NCBI RefSeq assembly: GCF_029168945.1
Contig: NC_083603.1
Coordinates: forward strand, 34,569,396 to 34,633,395
DNA from: Cannabis sativa
Taxonomy: Eukaryota; Streptophyta; Magnoliopsida; Rosales; Cannabaceae
Length of the DNA: 64,000 nt
Direction: 5' to 3'
The notes beneath the pieces are model-generated. The model was given only the letters and a program-made list of their open reading frames with translations, searched no databases and was not told where the DNA came from. Made by a program: the position numbers and the translations under genes. Positions 1-12,039 of this stretch are shown one piece after another (position 1 is the stretch's first letter; every line of letters starts with the position of its first letter).

Positions 1-1369
1 AACTTTAGGTTACTCCATGTGAATGGATCAAACTATAGTTCTCTTGGCTTTCTTCTTAGTTTCTTATCTTGACAATCCATTACTTGCTTAAACTCACAAT
101 GGATTTTAATCACTAGTGTCTTCCAAGTTATAAGAAGGTGAGTTCCTAGAAACTCTCCCACTACAACAAGGTACCGTGAACTATGTCAAAGAAAACTAAA
201 TGGTATAGACCTCTTCAGTTGTGTTAAGACAACAGAGGCAGTGGGATCATCTTGTAAAATAAGATGATAGAACACTTTTGGAATCAAGAAAAAATATCTT
301 CTTTATTTGCTACTTTATTTTCAGACTTAGTCATTTTCTTAGAAAAGTAGTATTTGTTTAAACAAACACTTTCTTATCTAATGACTACGGGATGCTCCAC
401 CCCTAATCACTTAGAATAGCTAACAAACATGGAAACCAGGGCTAGCAGTTCTAGCTTTTCTTGAGATTTCAATTAGGTCATCCATGAATCTAGTAATGAT
501 TTACATTAAGTATACAACCATTACATCATTCTGAAATTTTATTTCCATAGAAGGATTTAGGCAACGACTAGTAACTAATCATCAATATGCAACTCGAATT
601 TCTGGGGAGGTAAGTTTGGATATTATTCAAAATCAAATTAATGATCTTTGAACTGCATATCTACTACCTTTTTCTCCACCCCTATCAGTTCGCAAGATCT
701 TTAACCACTTACCTTCACCATTGCTAGAAATTCATGAAATTTTTCAAACATTTCAAATTTCTTTTGCATAAGGTAAAATCTAGAGTGATCGTTTTAAGAA
801 TACAACGAAAACTCATATCCACCCCTGAATGTACATCCATCTGCGAATGAGATGAAATTACTTTCAGTGGATATAGGCATATTAACTCTTTGCAGAGAAT
901 GATCTTGTCAAAACCACTATGAACAAGATACAAATGCCATAGATTTATAAAATATGTGGTTGAATCTTTTGATGACTTACTTTAGTTACATCAAAGAGTT
1001 CTTAGAATAGTGCAAGTGGATTCTGGTCACAGAATACTAAACTCATACAGTTTGAATCCATTGATAGAAAATGGTTATGAAACACTTGTGAAAGTGTAAC
1101 TGTATAATTAGTAACTCTTTCTTGTACCACCACTACTAATCTAACTCTATGATTTGCCTATACAAGTAGGAGATATCTAAGATTGAGGATTTATATCATT
1201 TTGGGATAGAATTCCGGGAATATAATCATATGCGTCATCTAATTTCTTAAGAGAAATTAAGACTTTATATGATTTATAGACCATTCATCCAATGATATGT
1301 CTTTAAGCTAATTCGAAATGAATAAGCTAAGAGGAATTAGGATAATTTCGTTTTAAATAAGAATCCAAC

Positions 1370-2115
1370 GATGCTCCGATTAGCGAGAGTCAAAGTAATC
1401 TTATTTATACAATCTTCTTGTTTCATATTGTAAAACACTAGTCTAAGATGTCATCAATTGCAATTGATGAACAGTTAGATGTTGCATATACAATATTTAT
1501 CTTTCGAGATCTAACACTATTATGTTAGTCTAATGGTGAAAATCCATTAGGGATTTATCTCATTAGAAAAACAAATCAAGTTAGACCAACAATGAAGATT
1601 CGAAATTAAACTACAATTTAATAACAGAAAATAACATGGTTCAATACAAATTCATACACAATTCAGAAATTATGAAGCACATAGCAAGTATGAATGACAA
1701 GTGAAAATACTAAAACATACAATCCTAAATAATTTCCAAGGTTTTCAACAAAATGATATCAGTGTCCCGTTTAGGCGAGAGTCAAAGCTACCATCCATTG
1801 AATAGAGTTGTCAGCTCATCTAAAATGATCAACATTCTAGCAACCTTTTATTCGATCAAGATTGAAATCCGCGTTGTCCCGTTTAGGCGAGAGTCAAGGC
1901 TATTCTATTTTATGAGCTTCCACCATTATTTCATATTCTTGCAAGTCTTATACAGTCGCCACCATTAGGGTGGTCATAAACTATATAAAAAAAACTTACA
2001 AGATTACTTATCTTTCGAGATTAAACGGTGCTAACTTGCTAATGAACGTTCCTCCATTAGGGAGGATTACTCACTAAAACAATAGCTATGTAAAACCAAC
2101 AATGGAGATCCAATA
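1370..2115 (-). repeat. Repeated leader modules with same-loop hairpins (copy A)
   Basis: The module core CGAGAGTCAA occurs near 1384, 1776 and 1888. Three stem-loops share the loop read ATTAG on the plus strand (CTAAT on the element's sense strand): arms AAATCC/GGATTT at 1540-1556, CCACC/GGTGG near 1958-1973, CCTCC/GGAGG at 2051-2065. A 20-bp perfect palindrome sits at 1451-1470. Stretches 1497-1600 and 2008-2115 are diverged copies of each other (both have TCTTTCGAGAT, then the hairpin, then CAACAATG.AGAT). The second part is preserved in copy B at 28620-28980. The function is unknown; the position in the leader suits an RNA packaging or dimerisation element. Confidence 0.65.
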
Positions 2116-3376
2116 TCCTTATAATAAAGCTCATTATTTAATGAAGGGTTTGTATTTTCTTCTAATATTTATTTTAATCCATTTATTTTAAATATATATT
2201 TATTTAATTAAAATTTCCAATTTAGAATGAAAAATTCCAAATATAAATTTTAATTTAATATTTATAAATTATACTTAGATAGATAAATAACGTGAATTAT
2301 TTCCATCTTAGTAATAATTTCCATAAATATTTAGAAAATTATTCAATTTAAGTTGTTTCAAAATTAATTTAAATTAATTTACAACTCAAATTTAATTTTC
2401 TATAAATATATACTGCATGTTCGAAAATGCTTTAAAATAAAATAAAAATAAATCCTGGAAAATTACCTTAATTTTATGTTGGCCCAAAATTAATAAAAAT
2501 TAATTTTCAACAAAAAATATAATTTTCCTATTTAATTAAATATCCAAGAAAAATTTCAAATATTTAAGTATCATGATTAAAAAAAATCAACTTAAATATT
2601 AATTTTCTATTTAATTAAATACACTAGAAAAATACTTCAAGCAAAACAGATAATATCTATCTAGACTTTCATTGACTAATTAATTCAAATTCTAATTATA
2701 ATATATTTTAGTTCATTTATTTTAATTAATCATTAAATGAAAAAGTCACTGATTTAAGTTGGTCCAAAATTAAATAAATAATTTTCAACTTTAATCTATT
2801 TTTCAAATAAAATTCGAAATTTCTACATTAAAGAAATGTAATTTCGAAATTTTGGGAAATGATTAATAAAATAAAATAAAATATATTCTGAAAATTATTC
2901 AAACTTAAGTTATTCTGAAATAAGATTCCAAACTTAAAATAATTTTCAACTTTAATTAAATAACATGAAAATAACAATATTAAAGTATCTTGATGAAAAT
3001 CAACTTAGATATTGAAATTTTCAATTTAATTAAATGTATTAAATTCAAGAATCAAATAATTAAGTAAAGAGGAAACTTAATTATTAATTCTAGTTTAATA
3101 CCAGGAAAATATTCTAAACTTAGATTGTACCAAAACTAATTAGGAAACAATTAATTTCACAATCTATGATATTTTCCTATTTAATATTAGAAATAATAAC
3201 TAGTACTAGAAATAGCTATCTAGAATATATCATTGACTAAGTGTTTTTCTAAAATTAACTTTAAAATATTACAATGAAAAATAAATTTCATATATTTTAA
3301 AAGTTAATTATGTTGCTAATTCAATTTTAATTAGGTTAGACTAATATAATTAACCTAATACAATTATTTAAATAAG

Positions 3377-3510
3377 GCAAATGGGCCTTCACAATTGGGG
3401 TAGTTCATGTGAGGGGGAGCTGGGTTCAGTATGTCGTACCCACTTCTATGGCCCCCAACTCTCACACAAGGCCCAAAAGAGAGGAATTTAACCTTAAAAT
3501 AAATAATTGT
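3377..3510 (-). other. Block strongly conserved between element copies A and B
   Basis: About 125 bp here match 30527-30650 in copy B with only about five or six mismatches by eye, while the AT-rich sequence on either side has drifted with many indels. The core contains GTGAGGGGGAGCTGGG and, some 35 bases on, CCCCCAACTCTCAC, which can pair end to end. It lies in the 5' leader of the element (sense strand minus). No reading frame is apparent, so conservation at RNA or DNA level is likelier than coding. Confidence 0.6.
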
Positions 3511-4761
3511 TATTTCATTGAATAAGCTCAAATCTAATTGAGCCTAAATAAATTTCCTTATGTCAAAATTTATTTTAGCAACCTAGTCCATTTACTTAGT
3601 AAAAACTTAAATGGGCTCCCTATATGTATCTAAGCCCAAAAGCAAACATATAGGCTCACACAGGTCAAATGATTTGGATGGACCCTATCATGTTACTAGC
3701 TTTACACAGATGAAAGAAGTACAAAATTTACCTGTTACAAATTATTTATAAGATCTATCGTCAATTGGACTATGATTAAAATCAGATCATTGGATCATGA
3801 TCTGTCAACAAGTTAATCATAGCAATTTAGATCAGATAAATAATAGGTTTGTTAAAAAGTTTGAATAAACAATATAAATAAACAAACATTGTCCATGTAA
3901 CAGATGTGAATCAAGATATTAATATAATTAAATTATTATTCTTAAACTAACCAAATAAAGGAAACTAATTTTAAAATATCTAGGTTTATTTGAATTAAAT
4001 ATCTAATAAGATCAATGATTTAAAAGGAAAGAATCTTCAATATCACTTTCAGATCTTATAATTTAATAAAATAAACCAATTTTAAAATAGATTTGGTTAG
4101 ATAATTATTATTTTAGGAATAAAATAATAAATGAATAATAATTACCATAATTATATGTCAAAATATCTCAAATTAAGCAATATTCAAATCTCTACAAAAA
4201 TATCTATGTTATTTAAATATTTAAGATATGATTTATAAATTTCTAATAAGGAAAAAATGATATATATAGAAAAAATATCATTTTTAAACTTATAATTTAT
4301 AAATAATTAAATATTTAACAAAATAACAAATTTTTGAATTTGAAAACATTATGGTAAGTATATCTATAAAAATATCTATGTTAATTTCAAATTTATTAAT
4401 TATTTAATTTGTCATATAAGATAATTTTAATATAATATTTTAAATAAAAAGACAAAGTTATCTTTTAATTTAAAATATCTTAAATATCAAAATATCTAAT
4501 CTTATAATTAAATAATAAATAAATATTAAAGAACTTAACAAATTTTTAAATCTGACCATAATAGGAAATATTTAAAAATTGGAAACAATCCAAAATAGAA
4601 ATATTTAAAATTGGAAAAAATTCCAAATTGAAAATATTTAAAATTGGAAACATTTCAATTTAAAAATATTTAAAATTGGAAAAATAAATTTTGGGAAACA
4701 ATCCCATGAAAAAATTGGATTTTTGGGGAAAAAACCCCAAAAATCGCAATTTTTGGGAAAA

Positions 4762-4985
4762 CGGCCCGATGAGGTGCATGCAACGGCCCGGGGAGAGGCT
4801 GGCGCGACTGTCACGCGCGCGGATGGAGTGCTCACGCCGAGGAAGCTCGGCGCCTGCAGGTTGCCTGACCGAGAAAACTCGGTCAGCTGCAGGGTGCACG
4901 CCTAGGCTTACGCGCGCGGAGGGGGAGGCTGATCCGAGGGTCTGGTGCGCATGAGCACCACCCTTGACAGCCTTGAATCCCGATT
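4762..4985 (-). other. GC-rich island with two stem-loops in the leader of copy A
   Basis: A GC-rich patch in otherwise very AT-rich leader. Two adjacent perfect stem-loops are visible: CGCCGAG/CTCGGCG at 4835-4841 and 4846-4852 (loop 4842-4845), and CTGACCGAG/CTCGGTCAG at 4865-4873 and 4878-4886 (loop AAAA). Both share the CCGAG/CTCGG core. It is 350-400 nt downstream of the PBS on the element's sense strand. Copy B has lost the whole interval. Short open frames overlap it on both strands but look like a result of high GC. Confidence 0.55.
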
Positions 4986-5237
4986 TTCCAAAAATCATAT
5001 CTTTCTCAATTTTTATCGGAATCGAGTTCCGTAAAAACGAAAATTGCTCAATTTTTCACAAGGAATCCAAATAAAATATTTTTAAAAATAGAAAAAATAT
5101 TTTTCATGGAAAACGAAACTGTACAACATCAACATTCATCAAACAACACATAAACCAACATGAAGCCATCCAAATCAACACAGAAACATGCAATCATCGT
5201 TTTAATTCATATTACATGAAAGTAAATCATTACCATT

Positions 5238-5249
5238 GCTCTGATACCA
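5238..5249 (-). other. Primer binding site, initiator-Met tRNA type
   Basis: On the minus strand the LTR end ...CCAACA is followed by two bases and then TGGTATCAGAGC, the standard plant copia primer binding site complementary to the 3' end of initiator methionine tRNA. It fixes the element's orientation as minus and the LTR 5252-7166 as its 5' LTR. Confidence 0.85.
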
Positions 5250-5251
5250 GT

Positions 5252-7166
5252 TGTTGGAAATTATTTTACCAGGATCTAGATTTACTAACAAGTATGTTGG
5301 ATTAACAACCTAATATGAATTCTAAAACAATGAAAATAAACACATATAAAGTTAGAAAACCTTACAGTGGGTGCAGCGGAATAATATGACTCCTTCCGTT
5401 CAGATCTCTAGCCCTTGATTCCTTTTACGCGCGAGCATCACCAAGATCTGAACCTGGATCTTCTTTTCTCCTTCTTTGATGCAGAAATTCCATAGTCTTC
5501 CATACTATGATTGAGATACCACTTGATGTGTGTGGGCACTACTCATCTCACAAGGATTTCAAAATTTTTCTCTCTTTTTCTCTCTCTTAATTTCGTGGCT
5601 GATAGCATGCAAGAGAAGAGACACAAATGTTGCTTTATATAGGGAGAAGGGAGAGCACAACTTTCCAAATAAAACAGTTTCCTCTTTTACTGTGTAATTG
5701 ATTAACTGCCTTATTTAGTGTGATTCACCACTTTTCTATTATAGCTAGGCTTTGATTAGCAATTACATGACAATTAAAAAATAAAAATAATAATTGGGAA
5801 ACACAAAGGGAGTGCTCGGCCATAGAGGGAATATGGGCCTCACTTGGATTTTGCAGTTTCCTCAATTTTATTTCAATTTCTCCAAAAATGCCATTTTTCC
5901 AATTCTAATCATTTAAATGCCAAAACTAATTATTTAATAACTAAAATAGATTATTAAATAATATTGTCATTTAAAATAATTATTAATTAGACATACAAAG
6001 TCTCTTAATTAATAATTAAACCTAGAAACCCTTTTCTTTACGATTTCATCCTTAAACTGTGAGAATTCATAAAGTAGACATAGTCTAACTTTTAGAATTA
6101 TAATTGATTAACTAAAATCAATTAACTGAGTCTTGCAAGCAGTATGGCCTCAACTAGTATGGGGACCATGGGTCTATATAACCGAGCTTCCAATAAGTCG
6201 AACCGAATTTACCAAGTAAATTCCCTAACTTATTAATTCCTCATTGAATCCACACTTAGAACTTGGAATTGCACTCTCAGTCATATAGAAACGCTCTATA
6301 TGTTCCACGATATAGACACGTCATCAGTTATCCATTGTTATAACCCTAATGTGATCAATGATCCTCTATATAGATGATTTACACTGTACAGGATTAAATT
6401 ACCGTAACACCCTACAATGTATTTTATCCTTAAAACACTTAACCCTGTATAAATGATATTTCACCTAAGTGAAATGAGATCTCCACCATTTATCTTCGTT
6501 TGGCTAAGCTCGAAGGAAATCATCCTTTACTTCTATTTGCCAAATAGAAGCTATAGATTCCATATTTATGTTAGCGCTCCCACTCAATTGCAGTACCGTG
6601 TTCCCAAAATGTACGTATTGCCCAGACTAAAGATTAGGCTTAACATACAAATCAAAGAACACGAATAATACTCTTGAAATTGAGCCTAACCATATCAGGA
6701 TTTCGATCATGTGATCTAGGATCAACTTATGATATTGAATTGAATAGATGTTTACGGTAAGTTTCAAAATCTAATTCAAAGTTCAATATCGGTCCATTCC
6801 AATGCATACTCCATGCATCCGATACTGGTAAACTTTGCCAATGTCCTGGAAAGGACATAACACTTTTCCAAGGTGTAAGAATACCTATCGCTGATTATAC
6901 CATGTCAGTCTAAATCCAGTGTTCTGACAAATCAGGGAATCAACTTTTGAACATATTATAAAGATTATATTCCACTGTGCTGACAACACTATAATCTTTA
7001 ACATACTCATATGTTCTGGACTTAAGAAGAATTTATACATTATATACACATATAATCATGAAATAAATCATGTGAACCATGCAACATAAAATGTTATTTC
7101 TGATCTTTATTAATAAGTAAATCTGATTATATGAAATGAGTTTTATTTAGGGCATAAAACCCAACA
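5252..7166 (-). mobile_element. 5' LTR of copia-like element copy A (family 1)
   Basis: Perfect 6-bp inverted ends TGTTGG...CCAACA, 1,915 bp. Family-1 LTRs recur at 23854-25750, 31122-33006, 50615-52657 and 53678-55531, sharing words such as GCAGCGGAAT, CTCCTTCCG and TTAGGGCATAAAACCCAACA. On the outer side the sequence passes directly into CACTA transposase coding sequence, so the element inserted there; the target duplication would be CAATG (7167-7171), but its partner is off the window. Confidence 0.9.
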
Positions 7167-9384
7167 CAATGTCCATTCGAGTGATTGGGAAGACATCATA
7201 TGTTGGTCATAGAAGATTCTTGCCAAGTAATCATGCAATGAGAAGGGATATTCGATTTGATGGTAAAGTTGAAAGAAGACCTCCTCCAAGACGATTTACT
7301 TGTGAAGAGATATTATCACAAGTTAATGCTCTCGAACCTCAAAATCCCGGACATCATGAAGATTTTGGAGGCGTGAAATGTAGAAGAGTTGTAGAAACTT
7401 CTAATTGGAGGAAAAAAAAAGTATTTTCTACGAGTTGGAGTATTGGAGCACGAATATTTTAAAACACAACCTTGATGTCATGCATGTTGAGAAGAATGTG
7501 TGTGACAGTCTCCTAGGAACCATCTTAGATAATGATAAATCAAAGGATACAACCAATGCACGACATGATTTAAAGAAGATGGGTATTAGGGAATCGTTGT
7601 GGATTTATGAAGATGGGAATGGCAGGCTAATGAAACCGCATGCTCCTTATGTTGACTCGTGAAAAAAGACAACTATTTTGTCAGTTTGTTAAAGGAATCA
7701 AGTTTCCTGATGGATTTTGTTCAAATTTAAAGAGCAAAGTTTCTCCGGATGAGTCGAATATCATCGGGTTAAAATCCCATGATTGTCATGTCATTATGCA
7801 GCGAGTACTAGCGGTTGGTGTTCGTAAATTTCTACCTCGTGATACTGCAACCACTATTACTCAGCTATGTAATTTCTTTCGACAATTATGCTCGAGAACT
7901 TTAAATATAAAAGATATGGAGGATGCTCAAAATAATTTAATTCTGTTATTGTGCAAGATGAAATTGATTTTTCCTCCAGCTTTTTTTGACATAATGATAC
8001 ATTTGGTATTGCATTTGCCTGAAGAAGCTATACTGGGTGGCCTGATATTTATGAGGTGGATGTATCCTTTTGAAAGGTACATGAAAAAATTGAAGAATTA
8101 TGTGGGAAACAAGGCACGTCCTGAAGGGTCAATTGCAGAAGGTTATGTTGCTGATGAGGCAGTAACCTTTTGTTCAATGTACTTTAAAGGGTGTAAAACA
8201 AGATTTAATCGTCTTGATCGAAATGAAGATGCGCCTTCTGTGTCTCGCTATCTCTCAGTTTTTAATTCTCAATCTCGTCCTTGGACTAGCGGAATTATCA
8301 AGCCTCTTGATCGTATTGGTCGTGAAAAAGCTGAGTGGTACATTCTTCAAAGTTCCCCTGAAATTCAAGCTTACTTAGAGTAAGTTTGTTACGTTCCTAT
8401 AAATTATTTTATTAAGTTTTTAGTTTTTATTCTCTATTCTCCTCTATCATACCTTGACATTATCATACTTCAAAGTGAACATTTGGAGAAGATCAGGCAT
8501 GAATATCCTAATGGTAACCACGTTGTTTTGCATAGGCAAACTTTCCGTCCGTGGTTTCATAAGAAGGTATGATGACAAAATTTTAAAGTTTTAATTCAAC
8601 AATCTATATTCCTCTCATATTAATACATTTTATGTATTCAGATATATGAGTTGCACAAGCTTGGAACTTTACAAAATGGTGATGAGTTACTCGCTCTAGC
8701 TTCTGGCTCCGATTACTTAGCAACCTTTTATGAAGGTTGTGTAGTGAATGGTGTTCAGTTCATTGCGTCTAAAATACACCAAAAGCGAAAGACACAAAAT
8801 AGTGGTGTTATTGTTGCTGGACCTGAAGGGTTTAATTACTACGACACTTGAAGATGTAATCACTATATCTTAACTGGTGCATATACAGTGACATTGTTTG
8901 AATGTAAATGGTATAACACTAATCCATTAAGAAAGAAGACAATCACTGAAAATAATATAACCAGTATAAATACAATGGATTTTGGTATCAAGATGAGCCG
9001 TACATCCTTGCTAACCAGGCCAAGCAAGTTTTCTATCTTGAAGATCCACTCAGAGGTCGCGATTGGAAGGTTGTTGAAGATATTAGCCATCGACAATTTT
9101 GGGACATTAATGACAATGAAGATGAGACAGATGTTGATGTTGTTAATGATTCTAACTCGTCAAATTTTGTGTTGACGGTTGATCTTGGAGAGTTGATTTG
9201 GTTATCGAATGAACCTCCAGTAATTGTTGAATCGTCCGATCAGTTAGTGGATTCTGAGATAGAGAATAATGAACTTGATGAAAATTATGCTGCCGAAGAA
9301 GTAGATGATTTACTAGTTGAACATGTGGAGGATGAAAATGAAAACTTGGTGAATGATGGAAATGATAGTGATTCTTCGGTGTAA
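7167..9384 (+). pseudogene. TNP2-like CACTA transposase (DUF4218/DUF4216), broken
   Basis: The family catalyses excision and insertion of CACTA elements. Exon 1 ends at 8379 (A|GTAAGT), exon 2 is 8476-8566, exon 3 starts at 8642 after CAG; the phases fit, giving ...QAYL(E/D)EHLEKIRHE...WFHKK|IYELHKL. The first part has HRRFLP and NLDVMHVEKN, typical of the TNP2 core. The 7640-8383 stretch is a good DUF4218 match (GLKSHDCHV, FFDIMIHL, RWMYPFERYMK, RPEGSIAEGYVA). The 8642-9384 stretch is DUF4216-like (GVQF, TVTLFECKWYNT, QAKQVFYLEDP) and ends in an acidic tail. Breaks: the 5' end lost to the LTR insertion, a one-base shift at the A-run near 7411, another near 7640-7660, and shifts near 8850-8990. 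Confidence 0.85.
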
Positions 9385-9538
9385 CTTTAATTTTACTATT
9401 GTTTGTTACAAAAACTCTATATAATTAAATGACTTTTTAATTTCTTTCGTATTAATATTTGTGTCAACTTTGAATTATGTGCTTCACATTTTGTGAATTT
9501 TTACATTTTCTTATTTTTCATCTTCAAAGTAAAGTACA

Positions 9539-11444
9539 ATGTCAGCTAGTCTAGCGACATACCACGGTGGGGATGGTGATGGTAGGGATCCCCCTGATCC
9601 TTCTAGGTTACCCTCGTCCTGCGAATCAGGTTTTCATATTTTTTCAAATCTAACATTGTTCTTAATATAAATTGTGAATGTTCAATGTACTAATAAAATA
9701 ATTTTTCTCTCGAATAAATAAAGTTCCACCTCCAGTCAGAAAGGGTCGTGGGCTTGCAACAAACACTAAACTTGAACAAAAAAGGAGAGATGCTGGTAAG
9801 CCCTCAGCGGTTGAGGTGGATCTTGAAACTGGCAAAGTTGTTGGCACTAAAGCAAGCGCTTATGTTCGATTTATGGGCCAGCAAGTAACCATGTTGTGCC
9901 CAGGTCATCATTACAATTTTTCTGATGTACCCTAACAATATAAGGATCATGTGCTCAATCGAATAAGAGTGAGTGATTTTTAATTATTCATGGTTGTAAT
10001 TATTTTATATCCTTATTTGTAAATTAATATAATTTTTAAATCATTTTATTACATAGTACTATTTTGATATTGATGGGAATCCTCACCGAGACCTACTTAT
10101 GGGGACTTTATATTCGGAGATGGCGGAGAGGTATAGTGAGCGAAAGACAATCAGACACAGGCATTTTAATTTAAACAACATTACACTAAACCAGAAGATT
10201 GGGAGAAGGTTCTAGGATTGCCTCCTGACCACTTGAATACCGAGACTTGGAAGCCGATTTCCGAATTGTTTGTTAGCGAAATTTTTTTGAATCGCTCAAG
10301 TAAAAATAAAGCGAATTGACAACAAATGAAATATCCAACAACGCAAGGCACAAAATCGTTGGCTTCCATACGCCACAGAATGGTATATATTAATTCTTTA
10401 ATTGTTAAATATATTTTTTCTTTATAATAAACTAACTTAATTGTTTATGTTCGTATAGGGGGGTCCTCCCGGAGAACATGTAGTTGTAGCATGGAAGGAG
10501 GTTCATGAGAAAAAGCCGTCTGACACTTTCGTTAATGAAGCTGTTGCAAAAGATTATGTAAGTGAATAAAATGATTTATTATTAAATTTATATTTTATAT
10601 TGATTATATATTCTAATAATTTTTATTTAAATAGGAGGAACTGTTGAAGGAGCTTGATAGGAAAAGACTTGAACGACAATCCCAGAGCGATACATCTGGT
10701 ACTGAATCTGATACTGGTTATCAGTTTGATGTTTTGGAAACAGTTTTAGGCGAAATATCTGACCATCAAAGAGGCGTGGGTAAAAGGCTCAAGGGCAAAG
10801 GAAAGAAGTCATTCACTCAAAGTCAGTCGACGGTGCCTCCTCCACCAACTACTGAAATGATGAGCACTGTGGCAGAAATATTCTCAACTATGCGTGCCAC
10901 TTGAGGGGGTAATTTGACGCCTGAACAACGTGCTCATTTATATAACCCACGATTTGAGAACTTTATTCAAACGTATAGTCAGTCGCAGTCACCTGGTGGT
11001 TCGTCTTCTCAGAGTTATGTCGCTCCTCCACAACAACAACAACAACCTCCTCAACCACAACAACCGTCGTCACAACAACAATTCCAAAATTTGTCACAGC
11101 AGCAATTCGAAATTTTTTTGCAGCAGCAACCCCAATCTTTTCCTCAGTAGCAACAACAGTCTGATCCGCCATTGGGAAATCAGCTCTTATATCGAACACC
11201 ATCAGAGTCTCCTCCGCTCGGCTCAAATTTTGCTGATTTTGGATTATTTGGGAGTTCATCGCAGGAGAACCAATTTTATTCAACTCCCATTTTTAACCAA
11301 GCTGAGCTTGGTAATTTAACACTGGGTTTATCATCAGACCAAGCATATGTGCCTTCTCCGCCACGGGCTTCGGGGACTCGTAACGATAATAATCCAGATC
11401 AAGACTTTATGATTGGAGACCTTAATGAAGATGTTAATGAATAA
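9539..11444 (+). pseudogene. Second CACTA gene, plant transposase Ptta/En/Spm type, broken
   Basis: The likely start is ATG 9539. Apparent exons are 9539 to about 9627, about 9722-9968, about 10057-10380, about 10459-10558 and about 10635-11444, with GT/AG-like borders. The middle (FDIDGNPHRDLL, then EVHEKKPSDTFVNEAVAKDYEELL) resembles PF03004, proteins thought to bind subterminal repeats. The C-terminal part is rich in glutamine and proline with a run of CAA/CAG codons (11020-11150). Three stops interrupt one otherwise open frame: TAA near 9932, TGA at 10902 and TAG at 11148, each one C-to-T change from Gln or Arg codons. The 10170-10330 stretch is also frameshifted. Confidence 0.75.
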
Positions 11445-11936
11445 TTTATTTATGTTTTTTAATAATTTAGTTTAATTTTGAGACAATATTGTAATAGGAT
11501 TAATGTTAAAGTTATTTACTTTGAGACATTTTTAAATTATTAATAAATTTTAGTGAATTATTATAATTATATTAATTAGAATTTTATTTATTATATATTT
11601 ATATAAAAATAATTATTTATATATTTAAAATTATTATAATTTTTTTTTATTTTTGATAACTTGTAGCGGCGGAGCATTAGCGGCGGGACCCCGCCGCCAA
11701 TGCTCTTTGTCAGTTTCATGTTTAGAGAGTGACAAACAGCATTGGCGGCGGGGTCCCGCTACTAATGATATTAATAGCGACAGACCCCATTTCGGCCGCT
11801 AATACTGTTAGTAGTAGCCACGCATTAGCGGCGGACCAATATCGGCCGAAATTCGCCGCTAATACCCTATAGCGACCGAATTAGTGGGTATTAGCGGCGG
11901 AGTGGTCCCCCGCTAATGATGTGAAATGTTGTAGTG
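11445..11936 (+). repeat. CACTA 3' non-coding and subterminal repeat region with terminal inverted repeat
   Basis: After an AT-rich 3' UTR, 11663-11920 becomes GC-rich and repeats the word ATTAGCGGCGG or its complement many times. The arms 11684-11704 and 11738-11758 are perfect 21-bp inverted copies (CGGGACCCCGCCGCCAATGCT and complement) around a 33-nt loop. The last bases (11924-11936, AAATGTTGTAGTG) are the complement of CACTACAACATTT, a standard CACTA terminus. In this class such repeats are binding sites for the element's own transposase. Confidence 0.85.
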
Positions 11937-12039
11937 TTTGAGCTGACTTACCAAGTCTTGAAATTAGTTCAAATAGGTCATCTCCTTTTTACATCAAATT
12001 GTATATTCACCTAGGACATGACCTACGACTAGTTGAGAG

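Larger units (their letters stand above)
1..5251 (-). mobile_element. Internal region of copia-like element copy A (gag-less)
   Basis: This is the inside of a minus-strand LTR retrotransposon whose 5' LTR is 5252-7166 and whose 3' LTR lies left of the window. It aligns in order with complete copy B (23854-33006): its first bases match B near 26545, its 'clear hairpin' modules match B 28620-28930, and its block 3377-3510 matches B 30527-30650. B has a gag reading frame at 27586-28452; the matching interval here (about 700-1640) has none, only unrelated AT-rich sequence without a long frame. No pol is seen. I infer a non-autonomous derivative. The short frames in this stretch look like chance. 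Confidence 0.8.
7167..11936 (+). mobile_element. CACTA (En/Spm) transposon, right-hand part
   Basis: Two broken transposase genes in the usual order (TNP2-like, then Ptta/En/Spm-type), followed by a GC-rich subterminal repeat region and an end reading TAGTG, the reverse complement of CACTA. The left part is cut off by the retrotransposon insertion at 7166. No intact protein can be made from this copy. Confidence 0.85.

Noticed and set aside
1753..1968. 71-codon plus-strand frame in the leader of copy A
   Set aside because: It covers the repeated hairpin modules and is not preserved as a frame in copy B.
4660..4998. Overlapping frames on both strands (up to 112 codons) at the GC-rich island
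   Set aside because: They occur on both strands at once, have no recognisable domain, start or neighbours, and lie in a retrotransposon leader; high GC alone explains them.
10963..11283. Minus-strand 106-codon frame opposite the Gln-rich CACTA gene
   Set aside because: It is the mirror of CAA/CAG repeats (Val-rich on the other strand); the plus frame has the transposase context.
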